Source: Bacillota bacterium
GTDB taxonomy: Bacteria; Bacillota; Clostridia; Peptostreptococcales; Anaerovoracaceae
Direction: 5' to 3'
DNA: 12,440 bases
Assembly (NCBI GenBank): GCA_016286935.1
Contig: JAEEUO010000009.1
Location: 1-12,440 of the forward strand
Positions 6,943-12,440 of the stretch are shown here, in pieces; within the stretch, counting starts at the first letter, position 1, and the number at the start of each line of letters is the position of its first letter. The notes beneath the pieces are model-generated. The model saw only the letters and a program-made list of their open reading frames with translations. It ran no database searches and was not told the origin of the DNA. The position numbers and the translations under genes were made by a program.

Positions 6943-7073
6943 ACTTGTTTTCCTCCTAAATGTTTAAACTCAGAATCCATTGGACGATGAATGCCCACGC
7001 GCGTCACTCCGGCGTCTCCCGACGCGGGAATGTAGCCGCACCCGCTAGGACGATTCAGCAATATTGATTGGGG
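6943..7073 (-). promoter_or_regulatory. Structured leader before rpsM, candidate alpha-operon control region
   Basis: This is the 131-nt spacer between rpmJ and rpsM, in the place where the E. coli alpha operon has its S4-binding leader. Three pairings can be drawn on the minus strand. They are GCGGG/CCCGC (7041-7045 with 7024-7028), GCGTC-GGGA-GACGC (7012-7025, a GNRA-type tetraloop) and CGCGTC/GACGCG (7021-7026 with 7000-7005). The last two share the same GCGTC and cannot coexist, and the first overlaps both. I see no convincing promoter or terminator in it. Sequence likeness to the known alpha leader was not established; the S4 role is inferred from position. Confidence 0.45.
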
Positions 7074-7187
7074 TCAGCCCTGCACCTGCTTGTGCTTCGG
7101 ATTTTCGCAGATGACCATGACTTTTCCGTTTCTCTTGATCACCTTGCACTTTTCGCAGATGGGCTTTACGGAAGCTCTTACTTTCAT
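7074..7187 (-). CDS. rpmJ: 50S ribosomal protein L36, zinc-binding form
   Basis: This 37-residue protein starts [18 protein letters not shown]. It has the zinc-ribbon ligands Cys11, Cys14, Cys27 and His32 (C-X2-C-X12-C-X4-H), so it is the C+ form, as opposed to the zinc-free paralogue that some bacteria make under zinc shortage. It binds 23S rRNA late in 50S assembly. The length is the usual 37. AAGGAGG stands 8 nt before the ATG, and the infA stop lies 26 nt upstream. Its place between infA and rpsM is the standard one in Bacillota. Confidence 0.97.
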   Translation of the reverse strand: MKVRASVKPICEKCKVIKRNGKVMVICENPKHKQVQG

Positions 7188-7213
7188 GATTTTATCCTCC
7201 TTATTTGGAATAC

Positions 7214-7432
7214 CTACTTGTCTCTCCAGGTGATTCTTCCCTTGGAGAGGTCATAAGGAGATAACTCCACTTTGACTTTGTCTCCGGGTAAGATTCGGAT
7301 GAAGTTCATTCTGATTTTGCCGGATACGTGCGCGAGCACTTTGAAGCCGTTTTCGAGTTCGACGATGAACATCGCGTTCGGCTGTGCTTCGAGAACGGTA
7401 CCCATGACTTCGATTGCATCTTGTTTTGCCAT
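7214..7432 (-). CDS. infA: Translation initiation factor IF-1
   Basis: This 72-residue S1/OB-fold protein binds the A site of the 30S subunit during initiation. It reads [13 protein letters not shown] at the N terminus and ends [10 protein letters not shown]. Family landmarks are [20 protein letters not shown] (30-49), [14 protein letters not shown] (50-63) and GRITWR (65-70). The ATG at 7430-7432 is chosen because AAGGAGG at 7444-7450 precedes it by 11 nt. An in-frame GTG 12 nt upstream overlaps that Shine-Dalgarno and would add MRAE, which is not found in the family. The map stop lies 20 nt upstream. The small KOW-domain gene often found between map and infA in Bacillota is absent. Confidence 0.97.
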   Translation of the reverse strand: MAKQDAIEVMGTVLEAQPNAMFIVELENGFKVLAHVSGKIRMNFIRILPGDKVKVELSPYDLSKGRITWRDK

Positions 7433-7452
7433 TTCCGCGCGCACCTCCTTCT

Positions 7453-8205
7453 TTATTTCAGCAGCGTCGTCAGATACGGTTCGTCTTCGGTGATCACGAT
7501 CGTGTTTTCGTAGTGGGCCGTCAGGCTCCGGTCGATCGTGCGGGCCGTCCAGTCGTCCCGCAGGACCTCGACCTCGTACGATCCCGCCGATACCATCGGT
7601 TCGACGGCGATGACCATTCCGGGGACGAGGCGCGGTCCGTGACCGGGCTTTCCGTAGTTCGGGATCTGGGGATCTTCATGCATATCCGTTCCGATCCCGT
7701 GACCGACGTAATCGCGGATCATCGAGAAGCCTTCCGCCTCGCACGTCACCTGGATGGCGTGGCTGATGTCGCTGAGACGGTTGCCCGCCCTCGCGAATTT
7801 CAGGCCCTCGAAGAAGCTCCGCTCCGTCGTTTCGATGAGTTTGGCTGCTTCGGGAGATACGGTTCCGACCGCGTATGTGCGCGCCGCGTCGCTGTAGTAG
7901 CCCTTCCAGACCGTTCCCATGTCGATCGAGACGATGTCTCCTTCGCGGAGGATCTTCCGCTTCGACGGGATGCCGTGGACGACGACTTCGTTGACGCTCG
8001 CGCAGACGGTTGCGGGGAAGCCGGCATACCCTTTGAACGCCGGGAGCTGACCGTGGCGGAGGATCTCCTCCTCCACGTACTTGTCGATCTCCCAGGTGCT
8101 CATGCCGGGTTTGATGAAATCGCTCAGAGAAGCCAGGATCTCGGCCGTGACCTTGCCGGCTTCCTTCATCAGTTCGATTTCTTCCTTGGATTTGATTGTA
8201 ATCAT
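7453..8205 (-). CDS. map: Methionine aminopeptidase, type I
   Basis: This 250-residue cytosolic metalloprotease removes the initiator methionine from nascent proteins when the next residue is small. The pita-bread fold and its metal ligands are complete: Asp95, Asp106, His169 (YVGHGIG), Glu202 (VEPM) and Glu233 (HYENTI), with the substrate-binding His78 in VVVHGIP. There is no N-terminal SH3 or zinc-finger extension, so it is type Ia by length. The ATG begins 3 nt after the adk stop. Its Shine-Dalgarno is poor (GAGG inside the adk end), so translation is probably coupled to adk. The adk-map-infA order is normal in Bacillota. Confidence 0.98.
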   Translation of the reverse strand: MITIKSKEEIELMKEAGKVTAEILASLSDFIKPGMSTWEIDKYVEEEILRHGQLPAFKGYAGFPATVCASVNEVVVHGIPSKRKILREGDIVSIDMGTVWKGYYSDAARTYAVGTVSPEAAKLIETTERSFFEGLKFARAGNRLSDISHAIQVTCEAEGFSMIRDYVGHGIGTDMHEDPQIPNYGKPGHGPRLVPGMVIAVEPMVSAGSYEVEVLRDDWTARTIDRSLTAHYENTIVITEDEPYLTTLLK

Positions 8206-8208
8206 GAA

Positions 8209-8856
8209 TTATGCCTCGAGTTCCCGGATGATCGCTTCGAAGACATCCTTCGGACCGCCCGCGCTCTCGATCGGGACGAGTTTCCCGGTTCTGGCGTAGT
8301 AATCCGTCAGAGGCAGCGTCTGTTCGTTGTAGACCTTGAAGCGGTTCTTCACCGTCTCCTCGGTATCGTCGGCTCTCTGGTAGACTTCACCGCCGCAGAG
8401 ATCGCAGACGCCTTCCTTCTTCGGAGGCATATTCACGATGTGGTAGGGGGCTCCGCACTGACGGCAGACCCTGCGGCCTGTCATCCGTTTCAGCAGCTCG
8501 TCCTCGTCGACCCGGATGTCGATGACGGCATCGAGTTCGATGCCGGCATCGGCCAGGATCGCGTCGAGGGCTTCCGCCTGGGGTACGGTGCGCGGGAATC
8601 CGTCGAAGAGGAACCCTTTTTCGCAATCGGGTTCCGCGAGACGGTCCTTCACAAGGTCCATGATGAGGCTGTCGGGGACGAGCTCACCACGGTCCATGTA
8701 CCCCTTTGCGAGAACGCCGAGCGGCGTTTCCGCCTTCACGTTCGCGCGGAGGATGTCCCCGGTGGAAATGTGAGGGATATTGTATTGTTCGGCGATCATA
8801 ACGGACTGGGTGCCCTTACCGGCTCCCGGAGGCCCGAGAAGAATAAATCTTGCCAT
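8209..8856 (-). CDS. adk: Adenylate kinase with zinc-binding lid
   Basis: This 215-residue enzyme catalyses ATP + AMP = 2 ADP in the cytoplasm. The P-loop is GPPGAGKGT at 8-16, the AMP-binding region includes STGDILR at 31-37, and GFLFDGFPRT lies at 81-90. The long lid (about 127-164) holds Cys131, Cys134, Cys151 and Cys154 (C-X2-C-X16-C-X2-C), a structural zinc site typical of Gram-positive enzymes; E. coli uses other residues there. The C-terminal NRFKVYNEQTLPLTDYY (171-187) is characteristic. AGAGGTG precedes the ATG; the secY stop is 22 nt upstream. Confidence 0.99.
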   Translation of the reverse strand: MARFILLGPPGAGKGTQSVMIAEQYNIPHISTGDILRANVKAETPLGVLAKGYMDRGELVPDSLIMDLVKDRLAEPDCEKGFLFDGFPRTVPQAEALDAILADAGIELDAVIDIRVDEDELLKRMTGRRVCRQCGAPYHIVNMPPKKEGVCDLCGGEVYQRADDTEETVKNRFKVYNEQTLPLTDYYARTGKLVPIESAGGPKDVFEAIIRELEA

Positions 8857-8878
8857 AACAGTACACCTCTTCGCTTCC

Positions 8879-10159
8879 TTATTTCAGGAACCCCTGGTAA
8901 TTCCGCATCAGGAGCTGCTGTTCGAGCTGTTTCCACATGTCGAGCGCGACGCCCACGATGATGAGGAGGGACGTTCCGCCGAAGCTGATGGAAAGGTTCG
9001 TGAACTGACCGATCAGGGTCGGCAGCACCGCGACGACGGCGAGGAAGATCGCGCCGGTGAAGGAGATGCGGGTCATTACCTTCTGGAGATACTCTTCCGT
9101 CGGCTTGCCCGGGCGGATGCCGGGGATGAAGCCGCCGTTGGAGCGCATGTTGTCCGCTACGTCATGGGGATTGAACGTGATCGACGTGTAGAAGTAGTTG
9201 AACGCGATGATGAGGATCACGTTGAGGATCGTGTAGATCCAGACGCCCGGATTTCCGTTCGGGCTGAACCACTTCGACATGAAGTTCGCGAATCCGCTGT
9301 TCGGCCAGAAGTAGGTCAGCGTCAGCGGGAACTGGAGCAGCGAGGTGGAGAAGATGACGGGGATAACGCCGGCCTGGTTGACCTTGATCGGAATGAAGGT
9401 CGACTGTCCGCCGTACATCTTCCGTCCGACGACTTTCTTCGCGTACTGGACCGGGATCTTGCGGGTGCCTTCCTGAACGAGGACGACGCCGACGACGACC
9501 GCGACCGCGAAGATCACGAAGAGGATGATCGCGAGCAGCGAGACGGTACCGGCCTTGAAGCTGAGGAATGTGTTGTGGATCTGGCTCGGCACGCGGGCGA
9601 TGATCCCGCCGAAGATGATGAGCGAGATGCCGTTGCCGATGCCGTATTCGTTGATCTGTTCACCAAGCCACATCAGGAACGCGGTTCCGGCGATGAGCAC
9701 GAGGATGATGAGCGCGGCGGTCCAGAAGTTCCAGGGGCTGACGGCGGTCCGGAAGAGACCGACGGTCATGCCGATCGCCTGGAGGAACGCCAGAACGACC
9801 GTCAGATAACGGGTGTACTGGGCGATCTTCTTGCGGCCTTCGTTGCCTTCCTTGGACAGCCGCTCGAGCGCGGGAATCGCGAAGGCGAGCAGCTGGAGGA
9901 TGATCGATGCGGTGACGTAGGGCGTGATGCTGAGTGCGAAAATCGTGAAGTTGCTGAAGCTTCCGCCCGAGAACAGATCAAACAGGGAAAGGAGGCCCAT
10001 CTCGTCCGAGAAGAGGGACGCGAGGATGGAGCGGTCGATTCCCGGAACAGGAATGTTCGAACCGACGCGGAAGACGAGGAGCATCAGCAGCGTGAAGATC
10101 ATCTTCTTCCGGATGTCGGCGACTTTCCATGCTCTTTGCAGGGTGTTCAGCATCTCCAT
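8879..10159 (-). CDS. secY: Protein translocase subunit SecY
   Basis: This 426-residue membrane protein forms the channel of the SecYEG translocon. Ten hydrophobic segments can be placed at about 20-38, 71-95, 118-138, 147-167, 174-190, 205-228, 262-282, 306-328, 365-383 and 393-408. The region about 50-70 between the first two is the plug. NIPVPGID (35-42) follows the first segment. The basic cytoplasmic loop QEGTRKIPVQYAKKVVGRK (229-247) and the C5 loop GFIPGIRPGKPTEEYLQKV (343-361) are typical SecA and ribosome contacts. GAGGTGATC inside the rplO end serves the ATG at 10157-10159, 1 nt after the rplO stop. A second ATG two codons on is possible but less well spaced. It should export the lipoprotein encoded further downstream. 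Confidence 0.99.
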   Translation of the reverse strand: MEMLNTLQRAWKVADIRKKMIFTLLMLLVFRVGSNIPVPGIDRSILASLFSDEMGLLSLFDLFSGGSFSNFTIFALSITPYVTASIILQLLAFAIPALERLSKEGNEGRKKIAQYTRYLTVVLAFLQAIGMTVGLFRTAVSPWNFWTAALIILVLIAGTAFLMWLGEQINEYGIGNGISLIIFGGIIARVPSQIHNTFLSFKAGTVSLLAIILFVIFAVAVVVGVVLVQEGTRKIPVQYAKKVVGRKMYGGQSTFIPIKVNQAGVIPVIFSTSLLQFPLTLTYFWPNSGFANFMSKWFSPNGNPGVWIYTILNVILIIAFNYFYTSITFNPHDVADNMRSNGGFIPGIRPGKPTEEYLQKVMTRISFTGAIFLAVVAVLPTLIGQFTNLSISFGGTSLLIIVGVALDMWKQLEQQLLMRNYQGFLK

Positions 10160-10160
10160 A

Positions 10161-10601
10161 CTAGATCACCTCGGCCTTTCCTCCGGCAGCCTCGATCTTT
10201 TCGACAGCAGACTTGCTGAATTTGTTCGCCTGTACGGTAAGCTTCTTGCCGAGCGCGCCGGATCCGAGAACCTTGACGGCGTCGAGCTTGGATTTGATGA
10301 GGCCTTCCGCAACGAGGAGATCCGGCGTAACGACGGAACCGTCCTCAAACGCGTTCAGCGCTTCGACGTTGACGATCGCGACTTCCTTCGCAAAGATGTT
10401 GTTGAAGCCGCGCTTCGGGATGCGTCTGTAGAGGGGCATCTGGCCGCCTTCGAATCCGAGGCGGGTGCCGCCGCCGGAACGGGAGTTCTGGCCGTTCATG
10501 CCGCGACCGGAGGTGGTGCCGTTGCCGGTACCGGTGCCGCGGCCCTTTCTCTTCGGGGCACGGCTGGCGCCCTGGGGCGCTTTCAGTTCGTGGATTTTCA
10601 T
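10161..10601 (-). CDS. rplO: 50S ribosomal protein L15
   Basis: This 146-residue large-subunit protein has a long, basic, glycine-rich N-terminal arm (about 1-50: [22 protein letters not shown]) that threads into 23S rRNA. It is followed by [18 protein letters not shown] (49-66) and a globular C-terminal domain. The start is the ATG of [18 protein letters not shown] lies just upstream, overlapping the rpmD stop (TAAGGAGG), whereas a longer in-frame start would overlap rpmD by 40 nt and add a non-homologous stretch. In known ribosomes the arm contacts rRNA shared with L35. It lies directly upstream of secY, as in most bacteria. Confidence 0.98.
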   Translation of the reverse strand: MKIHELKAPQGASRAPKRKGRGTGTGNGTTSGRGMNGQNSRSGGGTRLGFEGGQMPLYRRIPKRGFNNIFAKEVAIVNVEALNAFEDGSVVTPDLLVAEGLIKSKLDAVKVLGSGALGKKLTVQANKFSKSAVEKIEAAGGKAEVI

Positions 10602-10615
10602 TACAGGGCACCTCC

Positions 10616-10801
10616 TTACAGTTCTTCGACTTTGACCATGTGGTCGATCTTGTCGCACGCGCCGCGGACCGCCTCGTTGTCGGGCAGGACGACGGTGTGG
10701 CCGACCTTGCGAAGACCGAGGCCTTCGACGACTTTCTTCTGATAGGGGCTCGAACCGATGAGGCTCTTCACGAGCGTGACCTTGACTTGTTTTTCAGCCA
10801 T
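10616..10801 (-). CDS. rpmD: 50S ribosomal protein L30
   Basis: This 61-residue protein matches the short bacterial L30. It contains [20 protein letters not shown] (8-27), [20 protein letters not shown] (27-46) and [10 protein letters not shown] at the end, which fit its compact alpha-beta fold on the 50S subunit. The Shine-Dalgarno overlaps the TAG stop of rpsE (TAGGAGG), and its own TAA is inside the Shine-Dalgarno of rplO. It is thus doubly linked to its neighbours in translation. Confidence 0.97.
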   Translation of the reverse strand: MAEKQVKVTLVKSLIGSSPYQKKVVEGLGLRKVGHTVVLPDNEAVRGACDKIDHMVKVEEL

Positions 10802-10814
10802 TTTTCGTGTCCTC

Positions 10815-11321
10815 CTAACCTAAGATCTCTTCGCGGGTCTTGCCTCTCAGGCGGCTGAGTTCGTCGACCGTCTTGAGGTTCTTGAGACCTTCCAGCGCCG
10901 CGTAGGCCATGTTGCCCGCGTTGTTGGAACCGATGGATTTCGCGCGGATGTCCTGGATTCCCGCAAGCTCGAGGATCGTGCGGACCGCACCGCCGGCGAT
11001 GACGCCGGTACCGGGGGCGGCGGGCATCAGGAGAACCTGGCCGGCGCCGAAGATGCCGAGCGTTTTGTGGGTGATCGTCGTTCCGAGCATCGGGACGGTG
11101 ACGAGGTTCTTCTTCGCGTCTTCAGTCGCCTTGCGGACGGCTTCCGGAATTTCCATCGACTTGCCGAGGCCAAGGCCGACACGACCCTTGCCGTCACCGA
11201 CGACGACCGTAACGGAGAAGCGGCTGTTCTTGCCGCCCTTGACGACCTTCGTGACGCGGCGGATGTTCACGATCTGTTCCTTGAACTCCGGCTTGTTTTC
11301 TTCATATCTGTTGTATGCCAT
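10815..11321 (-). CDS. rpsE: 30S ribosomal protein S5
   Basis: This 168-residue protein sits near the mRNA entry of the 30S subunit and affects decoding accuracy. The double-stranded RNA-binding-like N-domain spans about 13-76 ([20 protein letters not shown] at 18-37, [14 protein letters not shown] at 42-55). The C-terminal domain spans about 85-155 ([18 protein letters not shown] at 104-121, [15 protein letters not shown] at 132-146). The loop at 22-31 is where spectinomycin-resistance changes occur in other bacteria; here it is the ordinary VTKVVKGGK type. The Shine-Dalgarno TAGGAGGT contains the rplR stop codon. Confidence 0.99.
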   Translation of the reverse strand: MAYNRYEENKPEFKEQIVNIRRVTKVVKGGKNSRFSVTVVVGDGKGRVGLGLGKSMEIPEAVRKATEDAKKNLVTVPMLGTTITHKTLGIFGAGQVLLMPAAPGTGVIAGGAVRTILELAGIQDIRAKSIGSNNAGNMAYAALEGLKNLKTVDELSRLRGKTREEILG

Positions 11322-11331
11322 CGCAAACCTC

Positions 11332-11691
11332 CTAGAAATTCAGGCCGGCACTTCTCGCGCCGTCAGCCAGTTCCTTGACTCTGCCGTGATAGATGTATCC
11401 GGCGCGGTCGAAGCAGACTTCCTTGATTCCCAGATCGATCGCTCTCTTGCCGAGCGCTTCGCCGACCTTCTTCGCGGCTTCCTTGTTTCCGCCGTATTCC
11501 GTGAATTCCTTTTCCAGGGAGGAAGCGGCGCAAAGGGTCTTTCCGGTCGTGTCGTCGATGATCTGAGCGGAGATGTTGGCAAGGCTTCTGTAGACGCAAA
11601 GTCTCGGCTTTTCAGGAGTCCCGAAAATGTCGTTTCTGACTCTGCCATGGCGCTTGACGCGCTTGTCGGCCTTCGATAATTTCTTAGACAT
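11332..11691 (-). CDS. rplR: 50S ribosomal protein L18
   Basis: This 119-residue 5S rRNA-binding protein of the central protuberance has a basic N-terminal segment (1-30, with [19 protein letters not shown]). The core shows [19 protein letters not shown] (29-47) and the C-terminal signature [20 protein letters not shown] (94-113). Length and start agree with the family. A Shine-Dalgarno AAGGAG stands before the ATG, and the rplF stop lies 15 nt upstream. Early codons use AGA and CGT for arginine, as in the other ribosomal genes here. Confidence 0.98.
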   Translation of the reverse strand: MSKKLSKADKRVKRHGRVRNDIFGTPEKPRLCVYRSLANISAQIIDDTTGKTLCAASSLEKEFTEYGGNKEAAKKVGEALGKRAIDLGIKEVCFDRAGYIYHGRVKELADGARSAGLNF

Positions 11692-11706
11692 TTTGTACTC
11701 CTTTCC

Positions 11707-12252
11707 TTATTTCTTCACGCCGGCTTTGCCTTCTTTGCGGCGGATCTTCTCGCCGTCGTAGATGATGCCCTTGCCCTTGTAGGGTTCCGGTCCTCTCTTC
11801 GAGCGGATGATCGCGGCATAGTTGCCGACTTCGGCTTTGTTCGTGCCCTTGACGAGGATCTCCGTCTGGGACGGGACTTCGGTCGTGATCCCTTCGGGAT
11901 CGGGCATTTCGATCGGATGGGAATATCCGAGGTTCAGGATCAGGACGTTCCCCTTCTTCTCGGCGCGGTAGCCGACGCCGCTCATGGTGAGCTTGCGGGT
12001 GTAGCCTTCGGTCACACCGACCACCATGTTGTGGATGAGCGTTCTCGCGAGTCCGTGCTGGGCGCTGTAGACGCGGTCTTCCGGCTTCGGGTTCTCAACG
12101 GTCAGAACGCCGTTTTCCATTTTGACGTCCATCAGGGAGCTGATCTTGTCGGAGAGCTGACCCTTCGGACCTTTGACGGTCACGAGATGGCCGTCGACTT
12201 TGACTTCAACGCCTGCGGGCAGAGTGACAGGCTTTTTACCGATTCTCGACAT
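11707..12252 (-). CDS. rplF: 50S ribosomal protein L6
   Basis: This 181-residue protein sits near the factor-binding base of the L7/L12 stalk. It begins SRIGKKPVTLPAGVEV (2-17), contains two similar alpha-beta domains, and has the C-terminal signature PEPYKGKGI at 155-163. VYSAQHGLARTLIHNMVVGV (61-80) and SGVGYRAE (91-98) are also conserved. The Shine-Dalgarno TAGGAGG includes the stop codon of rpsH, 11 nt before the ATG, so the pair is probably coupled. Confidence 0.99.
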   Translation of the reverse strand: MSRIGKKPVTLPAGVEVKVDGHLVTVKGPKGQLSDKISSLMDVKMENGVLTVENPKPEDRVYSAQHGLARTLIHNMVVGVTEGYTRKLTMSGVGYRAEKKGNVLILNLGYSHPIEMPDPEGITTEVPSQTEILVKGTNKAEVGNYAAIIRSKRGPEPYKGKGIIYDGEKIRRKEGKAGVKK

Positions 12253-12263
12253 TTCCTATCCTC

Positions 12264-12440
12264 CTACCAGACATAGCAGATGACTTCACCGCCAACGCCG
12301 AGTTTACGGGCTTCCTTGTCGGAAATGATGCCGTTGGAGGTGGAGATGATGGCAACGCCGAGACCACCGAGGACCTTCGGGACTTCGTCCTTCTTGGCAT
12401 AGACCTTAAGGCCCGGTTTGGCGATCTTTTTGATGCCGGA
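12264..12440 (-). CDS. rpsH: 30S ribosomal protein S8, C-terminal part, cut by window edge
   Basis: The 58 visible residues match the C-terminal half of S8, a primary 16S rRNA-binding protein. Landmarks are [20 protein letters not shown], the S8 signature [20 protein letters not shown], and the end GGEVICYVW. In E. coli S8 also represses the spc operon, but the regulatory site there lies upstream of this window. The stop TAG overlaps the rplF Shine-Dalgarno. The first half of the gene is outside the window. Confidence 0.97.
   Translation of the reverse strand, partial: SGIKKIAKPGLKVYAKKDEVPKVLGGLGVAIISTSNGIISDKEARKLGVGGEVICYVW

Noticed and set aside
7051..7073. AT-rich CAATATTG palindrome downstream of rpmJ as a terminator or operator
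   Set aside because: The palindrome is only 8 nt without a loop or T run, and nothing else supports a regulatory site.
7433..7452. A KOW-domain ribosomal-like gene between map and infA, common in Bacillota
   Set aside because: The gap is only 20 nt, so no such gene can be present here.
7414..8961. Plus-strand open frame of over 500 codons opposite map and adk
   Set aside because: Complement of strongly supported genes, with a composition typical of antisense frames in GC-rich DNA; nothing recognisable in the protein.
8780..10219. Plus-strand open frame of about 480 codons opposite secY
   Set aside because: Highly charged Asp/Glu/Arg product, the expected mirror of the hydrophobic codons of secY; no ribosome-binding site or domain seen.
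10602..10658. Longer start for rplO overlapping rpmD
   Set aside because: The extension does not resemble L15 and overlaps rpmD, while the ATG of MKIHELKAP has AAGGAGGTG just upstream.

Overview
The window is a stretch of a bacterial chromosome in which every supported gene lies on the minus strand, so transcription runs from the right edge (12440) to the left edge (1). It holds the distal half of the spc ribosomal-protein cluster, the alpha cluster, and then an unrelated four-gene group. The likely host is a moderately GC-rich member of the Bacillota, class Clostridia (inference). The evidence is the gene order secY-adk-map-infA-rpmJ-rpsM-rpsK-rpsD-rpoA-rplQ, with rpsD kept inside the alpha cluster and in its zinc-binding form. 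It is supported by the four-cysteine lid of adenylate kinase, the strong AGGAGG Shine-Dalgarno sequences, and a lipoprotein resembling trigger factor. I cannot assign a genus.

Right part (12440 to about 7074), in transcription order: rpsH (3' end only), rplF, rplR, rpsE, rpmD, rplO, secY, adk, map, infA, rpmJ. Spacers are 1 to 26 nt, and several stop codons sit inside the Shine-Dalgarno sequence of the next gene, which suggests translational coupling. These genes make ribosomal proteins, the core of the Sec translocon, adenylate kinase, N-terminal methionine aminopeptidase and initiation factor 1.

Middle part (7073 to about 4100): a 131-nt leader with mutually exclusive hairpins precedes the alpha cluster rpsM, rpsK, rpsD, rpoA, rplQ. 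The rpoA ribosome-binding site lies in a small perfect hairpin. A strong intrinsic terminator follows rplQ. A possible promoter whose -35 element lies in the terminator loop could start the next unit.

Left part (4002 to 1): four tightly packed genes with gaps of 5, 4 and 2 nt. They encode an exported lipoprotein with a trigger-factor-type FKBP and C-terminal domain, a NifS/IscS-type cysteine desulfurase, ThiI without a rhodanese domain, and an aldose 1-epimerase cut by the window edge. The desulfurase and ThiI probably form a sulfur relay for 4-thiouridine in tRNA. The roles of the lipoprotein and the epimerase in this group are not evident.

Most of the window is ordinary housekeeping DNA. 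The points worth a second look are the surface trigger-factor-like protein, the desulfurase insertions, the leader before rpsM and the rpoA initiation hairpin. I see no mobile elements, CRISPR arrays, tRNA or rRNA genes. I did not find a clearly new system.
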